Shown piece by piece: positions 8,320 to 14,124 of a stretch of DNA of 19,721 nucleotides. Origin of the DNA: an uncultured Clostridia bacterium (GTDB lineage Bacteria; Bacillota; Clostridia; Oscillospirales; Ruminococcaceae); the NCBI GenBank assembly GCA_938014915.1, contig CALLQQ010000096.1:1-19721 (forward strand), in the 5' to 3' direction. Position 1 is the stretch's first letter. Each line of letters begins with the position of its first letter. The notes beneath the pieces were generated by a model. The model saw nothing but the letters and a program-made list of their open reading frames with translations. It had not been told where the DNA came from and did no database searches. Position numbers and translations under genes: made by a program.

Positions 8320-8350
8320 AAATAGCCAGTGGATATGCCAATGACTATTT
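8320..8350 (-). promoter_or_regulatory. Hairpin between xpt and the binding-protein gene
   Basis: Arms 8320-8332 and 8338-8350 can form a 13-position stem with one mismatch and one G-U pair on the minus-strand RNA, with a 5-base loop. It begins 9 bases after the xpt stop codon. The run that follows is CTCTATAAAA rather than T-rich, so readthrough into the transporter genes is expected. It may protect the upstream message or act as a processing site. Confidence 0.55.
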
Positions 8351-8359
8351 AACGACGTT

Positions 8360-8929
8360 TTACCCGAATGTTAATTTGCCATCTTCCATACTTTCTATAA
8401 TGGCGAGCGAATGTAAATTCACATTCTTCTCTTTTAGTAGAGTCGCACCATCTTGGAATCCTTTTTCAATGACGATACCAGCGCCGCACAGATTAGCGCC
8501 CGATTGTTCCACAATATCGATTAGACCGAGCATGGCATTGCCCCGTGCTAGGAAATCATCGAGGATAAGGATTCTATCATCATGGGATAGGAATTTCTTC
8601 GATACCATTATATCGTATTTCCTCCCGTGGGTAAAAGATTGAACGCTGCTAGCATAAACATCGCCATCAATATTCTTTGATTGGTTCTTTTTTGCGAATA
8701 CGACGGGGACATTAAAATACATTCCTGCCATGCTAGCAATAGCAATTCCCGATGCCTCAATTGTGAGGATTTTCGTAATATTATTGTCCGCAAAAATACG
8801 ATAGAACTCCTTGCCAATTTCAGACAGGAGAGCAATATCGAGTTGATGGTTTAGGAAACTATCAACTTTTAGCACATTATCAGAACTAATGTGCCCACTT
8901 TGCAAAATCCGCTGTTTTAGAAGCTCCAA
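8360..8929 (-). CDS. xpt: Xanthine phosphoribosyltransferase
   Basis: This cytoplasmic purine-salvage enzyme makes XMP from xanthine and PRPP. Family marks are VLKVDSFLNHQ near the N-terminus, ILTIEASGIAIASMAG, VFAKKNQSK and the PRPP-binding loop RILILDDFLARGNAM. I choose the TTG at 8929 as start (189 residues, close to the 194 of B. subtilis Xpt), for three reasons: homology begins at ELLKQRI, a GGTGAT Shine-Dalgarno sits 3 bases upstream, and the promoter at 9001-9029 gives a normal leader of about 65 bases. The ATG at 8986 would add 19 residues without family resemblance and would lie only about 8 bases from the predicted transcript start. No purine riboswitch is recognisable in the leader. 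It heads the operon with the ABC importer. Confidence 0.93.
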   Translation of the reverse strand: MELLKQRILQSGHISSDNVLKVDSFLNHQLDIALLSEIGKEFYRIFADNNITKILTIEASGIAIASMAGMYFNVPVVFAKKNQSKNIDGDVYASSVQSFTHGRKYDIMVSKKFLSHDDRILILDDFLARGNAMLGLIDIVEQSGANLCGAGIVIEKGFQDGATLLKEKNVNLHSLAIIESMEDGKLTFG

Positions 8930-9000
8930 ATCATCACCAAAATTCAGAATAAATTTGTGAGGAGTGAATTTATCACGGCATCCCACTCAATAACAGAATA

Positions 9001-9029
9001 ATTATACACTTTATCAGCATATTAGTCAA
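9001..9029 (-). promoter_or_regulatory. Sigma-A promoter of the xpt-transporter operon
   Basis: On the minus strand, TTGACT (9029-9024) and TATAAT (9006-9001) are 17 bases apart, close to consensus. The predicted transcript start is near 8994, which favours the TTG start of xpt at 8929. Confidence 0.85.
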
Positions 9030-9065
9030 ATATACAATAACCCTATTTTGCCCCGAAAATTCGAC

Positions 9066-9125
9066 AAAGTTTTGTTGCATATGCCACGAAATCCAGTGAT
9101 TTTTACGTCAATATGACAAAACTTT
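9066..9125. repeat. 10-bp inverted repeat between xpt and the foldase gene
   Basis: AAAGTTTTGT (9066-9075) is exactly repeated in inverted orientation as ACAAAACTTT (9116-9125), 40 bases apart, in the divergent promoter region. The left arm overlaps TTTGTTGCATATG (9071-9083), a 13-base word found again at 16573-16585. This could be a pair of operator half-sites; no regulator is assigned. Confidence 0.4.
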
Positions 9126-9175
9126 AAAATAGCAATGCAATTTTTCCTTAAAATCACCAAATGAACATAAAAGTA

Positions 9176-9198
9176 TGTTATACTATTTTTCATAGTAT
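9176..9198 (+). promoter_or_regulatory. Extended -10 promoter and overlapping inverted repeat upstream of the foldase gene
   Basis: TGT followed by TATACT (9179-9184) makes an extended -10 element; the -35 region is poor. The -10 overlaps a 7-bp inverted repeat, ATACTAT (9180-9186) and ATAGTAT (9192-9198), spaced by 5 bases, placed where a repressor would block transcription. The GGGAG ribosome binding site and ATG follow about 35 bases downstream. Confidence 0.5.
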
Positions 9199-9232
9199 AT
9201 AAACTTTAATTACTAACAAGGGAGAATATTTT

Positions 9233-10462
9233 ATGAGAAAAATTTCGATAATATCCGTTCTGCTGTGTTTTGTTATGCTATTTTCTTCATGTAACAGAAG
9301 TGAAGAAAAAACAGTAGTCGCTAAGGTCGGCAAGGAAAAAATCACATTGGCTGAATTCAATGAGGAATATGGATTCTACCTCTCACAGTACAATATTGAG
9401 GACGATACCGCTGAAGATGTCGCCGAAGATACCGAATCAGTCAGGCAATATGTAATAGATTATCTAATCGATCAGAAAATTGAGAAGATCTGGGCAAATG
9501 AGCTGGGACTATCGGAACTGACCGAAGAAGAAAATACCGAATTAACAAATGATTATGATGAAATGATGGATACTTGGCTTGAATTCTTTATTGAGGAGGC
9601 GCTAGCATCGGACAGTTCACTCAGTGAAGAAGATGCCAAAGCAGAGGGCGAAAAGAGAATAGATGAATACTTAGAGGAGAACGGTTATAGTAACGAGAGT
9701 TTTCTAACATATCAGATGGAATTATTCATATCGCAAAAGCTATTTGAAGAAATTACGAAAGATATAAACATTCAAGATGAAGATGTTAAGACGGCATATG
9801 ATGAGAATGTCGCATCTTCGAAAGCGCAATACGAAACATCGCCATCACAATTTGAGAAAGACTGCCTTGGCGAGGGCGAAATTATCTACTACGTGCCCGA
9901 GGGAACAAAGAGAGTTAAACATATCCTAACATTGCTTGAACAAGAAGATATACAGGCAATCTCCGAATTAAGGTCGGAGGGCGACGAAGAGGGTGCGGAC
10001 AATCTCCGCAAAGAGGCATTGAAGAAAATTGAGGCGAAAGCGCAAGCCGTACTTGATAGCCTTGACAAAGATGGCTCAAACTTTGATGAAATTATGAAAG
10101 AGAAGTCCGAGGATCCGGGAGTGGTCAATTATCCCGACGGATATGTCGTAACTAAACAGGGTAAAAGCTATGTAGAAGAATTCTCAAGTGCATCACTAGG
10201 ACTTAAGAAGCCGAATGAAATGACGGGCCTAATTGGAACGGACACGGGCTATCATATCATTATGCTAGTTGAAGATGTTAAATCGGGCGCTATCGAATAT
10301 GATAAAATCAAGGAAACATTGAAAGAAAATATGTCGCTAACGAAAAAGCAAGAAGATTATGCTGAGAAATTCCAGGAAAAAAAGGAAGAAATCAAGGTAA
10401 AAATCTATCATAAGAAGCTAAGAATTCCTAAAAAAACTGACGCAGCAACTGACGAAAAGTAG
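9233..10462 (+). CDS. PpiC/PrsA-type peptidyl-prolyl isomerase lipoprotein
   Basis: This 409-residue exported foldase is probably membrane-anchored and assists folding of secreted or envelope proteins. The N-terminus is a lipoprotein signal (MRKISIISVLLCFVMLFSSC) with Cys20 as the lipid site. Residues 25-220 form a SurA/PrsA-like, very acidic helical chaperone region. A parvulin-like domain follows at about 226-348, with VKHILTLLEQ at its start, a helical acidic insert, SEDPGVVNYPDGY and TGYHIIMLVED at its end. The C-terminal tail is lysine- and glutamate-rich. It stands alone between an extended -10 promoter and a strong terminator. The insert inside the parvulin domain makes catalytic activity uncertain; the chaperone role is the safer reading. 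Confidence 0.88.
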   Translation: MRKISIISVLLCFVMLFSSCNRSEEKTVVAKVGKEKITLAEFNEEYGFYLSQYNIEDDTAEDVAEDTESVRQYVIDYLIDQKIEKIWANELGLSELTEEENTELTNDYDEMMDTWLEFFIEEALASDSSLSEEDAKAEGEKRIDEYLEENGYSNESFLTYQMELFISQKLFEEITKDINIQDEDVKTAYDENVASSKAQYETSPSQFEKDCLGEGEIIYYVPEGTKRVKHILTLLEQEDIQAISELRSEGDEEGADNLRKEALKKIEAKAQAVLDSLDKDGSNFDEIMKEKSEDPGVVNYPDGYVVTKQGKSYVEEFSSASLGLKKPNEMTGLIGTDTGYHIIMLVEDVKSGAIEYDKIKETLKENMSLTKKQEDYAEKFQEKKEEIKVKIYHKKLRIPKKTDAATDEK

Positions 10463-10495
10463 ATATAATTTAACTGCATAAAATTATCAACATCT

Positions 10496-10534
10496 AAATA
10501 GTCCTCACTTTAATTGGAGTGAGGACTATTTTTG
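10496..10534 (+). terminator. Intrinsic terminator of the foldase gene
   Basis: A perfect 14-bp stem (arms 10496-10509 and 10518-10531) with an 8-base loop, whose 3' arm ends in a run of five T (10529-10533). It lies 34 bases past the stop codon and insulates the spoVA operon. Confidence 0.9.
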
Positions 10535-10566
10535 TGTATAAACTCATGTAATTGTGAAACAATATA
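10535..10566 (+). promoter_or_regulatory. Candidate sigma-G promoter of the spoVA operon
   Basis: TGTATAA (10535-10541) and CAATATA (10560-10566), 18 bases apart, resemble the forespore sigma-G pattern (GnATA near -35 and CATnnTA near -10) with one deviation in the -10. No good sigma-A promoter is seen in this gap. The spoVA operon is a known sigma-G target in Bacillus, so the reading fits but rests on one weak match. Confidence 0.4.
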
Positions 10567-10595
10567 GCAATAACAGTTAAAATGGAGGTAATATT

Positions 10596-11039
10596 ATGGC
10601 AGTCGATAAAATGGAATATGATAAGATGCTAAAAAAAGCATCACCAAATTCTAAAGCATATATCAATATACCAATGGCATTCATCATAGGGGGGCTAATA
10701 TGTGTGCTCGGGCAATTCTTGATGACATCATATGAGAAGATGGGGATTTCTACTTACTTTTCAGGGACTGTCACATCAATCACTTTGATTTTTTTAAGCG
10801 CACTTTTGACGGGGCTTAATTTATACGACAATATTGCAAAACACGGGGGAGCGGGCACATTGGTGCCGATAACGGGATTTGCCAATGCCGTCGTTGCGCC
10901 AGCGCTGGAATTTAAGGCGGAGGGGCTAATATTAGGACTAGGCGCAAAGTTATTTACAATTGCCGGGCCTGTAATTGTTTACGGTGTGACGGCATCGGTG
11001 ATATACGGCTTAATAATTTATATATTCAAGCTAGTTTAG
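10596..11039 (+). CDS. spoVAC: Stage V sporulation protein AC
   Basis: This 147-residue integral membrane protein has about four hydrophobic segments (near residues 24-44, 56-74, 87-103 and 115-146). It carries the SpoVAC hallmarks ASPNSKAYINIPMAFIIGGL and KHGGAGTLVPITGFANAVV. It is a subunit of the SpoVA channel that moves dipicolinic acid into the forespore and releases it at germination, and in B. subtilis it has been linked to mechanosensitive opening. GGAGGT lies 7 bases before the ATG. The following spoVAD start is 11 bases past its stop. Clostridia commonly carry just spoVAC-AD-AE, as here, without the spoVAA/AB/AF genes of Bacillus. Confidence 0.95.
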   Translation: MAVDKMEYDKMLKKASPNSKAYINIPMAFIIGGLICVLGQFLMTSYEKMGISTYFSGTVTSITLIFLSALLTGLNLYDNIAKHGGAGTLVPITGFANAVVAPALEFKAEGLILGLGAKLFTIAGPVIVYGVTASVIYGLIIYIFKLV

Positions 11040-11050
11040 GAGGTGTGCAA

Positions 11051-12067
11051 ATGTCATTGCGATTATCACAAAATACAATCATATTAAATACTTCCCCCTC
11101 AATTGCGTCATATGCATCAATAGTAGGGAAAAAGGAGGGAGAAGGCCCATTAGGCAAGCACTTCGACCTTGTGAACGATGATAATACATTCGGGGAAAGT
11201 ACATGGGAAAAATCGGAGAGTAGACTACAAAAAGACACAGTTAGCAAGGCTATCTCTAAAGCGAATCTAGTCCCATCCGATATAGATTTCATCTTTGCTG
11301 GTGATTTGCTCAACCAATGCATAGGAACAACATTCGGACTGCGTGAACTGGAGATTCCGTTCATCGGGCTATATGGAGCCTGTTCGACAATGGCGGAAAG
11401 CATCGCCATGGGGGGGATCTTCATCGATAATGATGTAGCCATCAATGTAGCGGCAGTAACTTCGTCGCATTTTTGCTCAGCGGAGAAGCAGTTCAGATTC
11501 CCACTTGAATACGGCGGACAGAGAACCCCCACATCACAGTGGACGGCGACGGCATCGGGCGCAGTTGTAATAAATAAGAAGAATGCGCCGCCATTCATTA
11601 GGGCAGTCACTATTGGTAAGATAATGGATCTGGGCGTTGTAGATGTCAATAATATGGGAGCTGCAATGGCGCCCGCCGCACATTACACAATCGGGCAACA
11701 TCTTGCCGATACGGGGAAAAGACCCGAAGATTTCGATTTAATATTAACGGGCGATTTAGGTCAAGTCGGTTCTGAATTGCTAATCGACTTGCTTAATCGT
11801 GACGGCATTGATATAACGGAAAATCACAATGATTGCGGTTTAATGCTCTACGATTTAGATGAGCAAGATGTCCACGCTGGCGGATCGGGATGCGGCTGTT
11901 CGGCAAGCGTTCTATGCGGATATATTCTTGATCAGGTCAAGGACGGCATTTTATCGGACGTTCTCTTTGTTGCTACTGGAGCATTAATGTCGCCGACAAG
12001 TGTCGATCAGGGGGAGAGCATACCGGGAATAGCCCATGCGATCCATATTAGTAATAAAAGCGAGTAG
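11051..12067 (+). CDS. spoVAD: Stage V sporulation protein AD
   Basis: This 338-residue soluble protein with a thiolase-like fold sits on the membrane of the forespore and binds dipicolinic acid for the SpoVA channel. Family features include ESTWEKSESRLQ (49-60), the thiolase-type Cys loop YGACSTMAES with Cys111, the AVTSSHFCSAEKQFRFPLEY region and the Gly-rich HAGGSGCGCSASV near residue 275. I start at the ATG at 11051, because AGGAGGTG ends just upstream. The in-frame GTG at 11045 is part of that Shine-Dalgarno. A 207-codon open frame on the opposite strand is an antisense shadow. Confidence 0.96.
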   Translation: MSLRLSQNTIILNTSPSIASYASIVGKKEGEGPLGKHFDLVNDDNTFGESTWEKSESRLQKDTVSKAISKANLVPSDIDFIFAGDLLNQCIGTTFGLRELEIPFIGLYGACSTMAESIAMGGIFIDNDVAINVAAVTSSHFCSAEKQFRFPLEYGGQRTPTSQWTATASGAVVINKKNAPPFIRAVTIGKIMDLGVVDVNNMGAAMAPAAHYTIGQHLADTGKRPEDFDLILTGDLGQVGSELLIDLLNRDGIDITENHNDCGLMLYDLDEQDVHAGGSGCGCSASVLCGYILDQVKDGILSDVLFVATGALMSPTSVDQGESIPGIAHAIHISNKSE

Positions 12068-12105
12068 TAATATCGATATAGAAACTCATATTCGGAGGGT
12101 TGAAG

Positions 12106-12474
12106 ATGGAAATTTTAATGGAATACGGCAAAGCTTTTTTAATTGGCGGCATTATTTGTGCAATTGGACAAGTGCTAATTGACTATACTAAACTATCCCC
12201 TGCTAGAATCCTAGTGCTATTCGTTGTTTTGGGAGTTGTACTAAGCGGCATTGGCTGGTATCAGCCGCTAGTTGATTTTGCTGGTGCAGGGGCGACTGTA
12301 CCCCTATCCGGCTTTGGGCATATGCTTGCAAAAGGAGTTAGAGAGGCAGTCACCGAGGACGGATTAATTGGTGCATTTACCGGAGGATTAACGGCGACGT
12401 CGGCCGGGATAGCCGCCGCCATAGTATTCGGGCTAGTGGTGGCATTGATATTTAAACCGGGCGATAAAAGCTAA
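12106..12474 (+). CDS. spoVAE: Stage V sporulation protein AE
   Basis: This 122-residue membrane protein has about four hydrophobic segments and the SpoVAE (AEb-type) motifs AFLIGGIICAIGQVLIDYTK and FAGAGATVPLSGFGH. It is clearly a paralog of SpoVAC (compare GGAGTLVPITGFAN there). It completes the dipicolinic acid channel. The ATG at 12106 is preferred, because GGAGG lies 7 bases upstream; an in-frame TTG at 12100 is only 1 base from that Shine-Dalgarno. It follows spoVAD after 38 bases and is the last gene before a hairpin terminator. Confidence 0.94.
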   Translation: MEILMEYGKAFLIGGIICAIGQVLIDYTKLSPARILVLFVVLGVVLSGIGWYQPLVDFAGAGATVPLSGFGHMLAKGVREAVTEDGLIGAFTGGLTATSAGIAAAIVFGLVVALIFKPGDKS

Positions 12475-12490
12475 TTGTCATGATAGCAAA

Positions 12491-12522
12491 AAAACAGGCA
12501 CGGTTCAGACCGTACCTGTTTT
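12491..12522. terminator. Bidirectional terminator between spoVAE and the DUF4956 gene
   Basis: Arms 12491-12504 and 12509-12522 form a 14-position stem with one mismatch and a TCAG loop. The minus strand ends in a run of seven or more T, a strong terminator for the DUF4956 gene. The plus strand has the weaker TTTTGGTTTTAT for spoVA. Confidence 0.88.
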
Positions 12523-12526
12523 GGTT

Positions 12527-13198
12527 TTATTTGATGAAATCGCCCGAATATTCGAGTAGAACGACACTATCGAACTTGCCGCTATCTTCAAATTTAGTTA
12601 GGAAAGAAGTATCATTCCCACGCATTTTCAATTCAATTGTTATTTCAGTAATGGAGGAAGTTGTAGTCTTGTTCTTTAGCCTGTATTTAATTTGATTGAG
12701 CAGATCGTTCACATAGGATTCGTCATTCTTATCGTACCGCATTACAAGAAGATAACTCTTATTATCGGTCTTAAATGCATTAAATAGTGCATAAATTGCT
12801 GAAATAAATATCGTACCGAGCAGCGCTACTAAATATAGCCCCGCACCGGCGGTTAGCCCGGCGGCAACTGCCCAGAATAAGAAACCAACGTCGAGCGGAT
12901 CTTTTACTGCCGCACGGAATCGCACAATGCTGAGCGCACCGACCATTCCAAGCGAAAGAACGAGATTCGCACTAATTGTCATGATAATGAATGCTGTTAC
13001 CTCACAAATCATTACTAGTAGCACGTTGAAGTTATCGCTATATACGACTCCCCTATAAAAAAATCGGTATGTAAAATAAATTATCAATCCGCAAATAAGA
13101 GCAATCACGAGCGATGTAATTACGGCGGGTACTGTCAATTGTTGCAGATTCTCCGATATTGCAAAGCCATCTTTCAATATACTTTTAAAACTATCCAT
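12527..13198 (-). CDS. DUF4956 family membrane protein
   Basis: This 223-residue protein has about four transmembrane helices (near residues 23-43, 57-80, 104-118 and 119-140) and a soluble C-terminal domain of about 75 residues. The segment MVGALSIVRFRAAVKDPLD (85-103), with its conserved basic residues, is the signature of the DUF4956 family. The function is unproven. Its gene overlaps that of the VTC-domain protein by 8 bases, a pairing I know to recur in bacteria, so a role in moving or anchoring polyphosphate or its synthase is a reasonable inference. It is the last gene of a two-gene operon that ends at a strong terminator. Confidence 0.87.
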   Translation of the reverse strand: MDSFKSILKDGFAISENLQQLTVPAVITSLVIALICGLIIYFTYRFFYRGVVYSDNFNVLLVMICEVTAFIIMTISANLVLSLGMVGALSIVRFRAAVKDPLDVGFLFWAVAAGLTAGAGLYLVALLGTIFISAIYALFNAFKTDNKSYLLVMRYDKNDESYVNDLLNQIKYRLKNKTTTSSITEITIELKMRGNDTSFLTKFEDSGKFDSVVLLEYSGDFIK

Positions 13199-13904
13199 GG
13201 TGTTTTACCTCAACTTTCTTGTCTAGACATAATACATATTTTGATACGGGTTGCAAAATGATCCCCTGCCCTGAAATTAAATCCTTAAGATATGGCGGCA
13301 AATATTCATCATATTTTATTTCCATCACAATGTTACTCTCATCCAGTGCGCTCATAAGAACTTGATTTTCGCTGAATAAATCATGGTCCAATGTGCTTGC
13401 TTTAATATTAGTGTCGAATGTTATTCGTGTGTTGCCGAGTGGCGATATGAAAGCCTCCCTTTTATAATCGACCACAACATTCGGTGATAATCCCCTTGTT
13501 CTAACTTGCTGATAGAATCTATGTAGCAATTCCCTATCGTGATGATATAAGAATGATAAATCGCCACGCAGAATCTTGTCATATTGCTCACGTGTGATTA
13601 GCTCACTTTCTTTATATACATAGGAATTCAGCTTACCCTTACATTCAAGTTTAATTTGCGTGTCACTATTATTATAGCATCGTATTCTAAACTTCTGCCT
13701 GTTGGCAATGCCGTCATGCTTTTCGCTATAAGCGGTACCGTATATATCATCGAAATATAGGCTGCTAATGCGATATGTCCCATCATCATTACTATTGCTG
13801 TCGTGGGGTAGGAATAGAGATAAACGATCCGATATTATCTTATAAATCATCGGGGTGATGATATACTTATGTTCATGGCGAACACGTTTCTTATTAATTC
13901 TCAT
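13191..13904 (-). CDS. VTC-domain protein, probable polyphosphate polymerase
   Basis: This 237-residue cytoplasmic protein has the VTC fold of the eukaryotic polyphosphate synthase Vtc4, a triphosphate-tunnel enzyme type. The expected tunnel residues are visible along the chain: RHEHKY (9-14), RISSLYFDD (45-53), KFRIRCY (71-77), KLECKGK (85-91), VVVDYKREAF (143-152), RITFDTNI (160-167), VMEIKYDEYLP (193-203) and SKYVLC (221-226). These alternating basic and acidic residues bind nucleotide, phosphate and metal in the family. I start at the ATG at 13904, because GGAGG lies 6 bases upstream; an ATG at 13919 would add five residues but lies upstream of that Shine-Dalgarno. It has its own promoter and overlaps the DUF4956 gene. 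Polymerase activity is inferred from the motifs. Confidence 0.9.
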   Translation of the reverse strand: MRINKKRVRHEHKYIITPMIYKIISDRLSLFLPHDSNSNDDGTYRISSLYFDDIYGTAYSEKHDGIANRQKFRIRCYNNSDTQIKLECKGKLNSYVYKESELITREQYDKILRGDLSFLYHHDRELLHRFYQQVRTRGLSPNVVVDYKREAFISPLGNTRITFDTNIKASTLDHDLFSENQVLMSALDESNIVMEIKYDEYLPPYLKDLISGQGIILQPVSKYVLCLDKKVEVKHHG

Positions 13905-13954
13905 AAGCATCCTCCCCATTTTGTAATCGATTTACTACATACTCAAGCTATATA

Positions 13955-13983
13955 AGTATACCATTTTGATGTGCTGCTTTCAA
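13955..13983 (-). promoter_or_regulatory. Sigma-A promoter of the VTC-DUF4956 operon
   Basis: On the minus strand, TTGAAA (13983-13978) and TATACT (13960-13955) are 17 bases apart. An 8-bp palindrome AACATGTT (13982-13989) touches the -35. The promoter is back to back with that of the CotH gene. Confidence 0.75.
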
Positions 13984-14034
13984 CATGTTTAACTAAAAAT
14001 TTTCATTTTGCATATCTTTTATTGTATAGAATAC

Positions 14035-14063
14035 TTGAAAACACCTTAAAAACTTGTTAAGAT
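14035..14063 (+). promoter_or_regulatory. Sigma-A-like promoter of the CotH-family gene
   Basis: TTGAAA (14035-14040) and TAAGAT (14058-14063) are 17 bases apart. The start codon follows about 60 bases downstream, with GAGGTG as ribosome binding site. The -35 is identical to that of the divergent VTC promoter 51 bases away. I see no convincing sigma-E or sigma-K element, so expression may not be limited to the mother cell. Confidence 0.55.
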
Positions 14064-14124
14064 AGAATAGAATCATAATGGCATAGAACTAGATTATAGA
14101 TATTGAGAGGCTTGAGGTGCATAA

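Noticed and set aside
8247..8642. 131-codon plus-strand open frame across the start of the lipoprotein gene and xpt
   Set aside because: It overlaps two well-supported minus-strand genes and their intergenic hairpin, and its composition is that of a complement frame.
8930..9000. Possible purine riboswitch ahead of xpt
   Set aside because: The leader is only about 65 bases and lacks the conserved loop sequences and three-way junction pattern I would expect. Only a small GAGTG/CACTC hairpin is visible.
9071..9083. Mobile-element or repeat-family reading of the 13-base word shared with 16573-16585
   Set aside because: There is no terminal repeat structure, target duplication or further copy in the window; a regulatory motif or chance is more likely.
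11026..11649. 207-codon minus-strand open frame opposite spoVAD
   Set aside because: It lies antisense to the well-supported spoVAD gene, has no recognisable domain and a Ser/Pro-rich random composition typical of a shadow frame.
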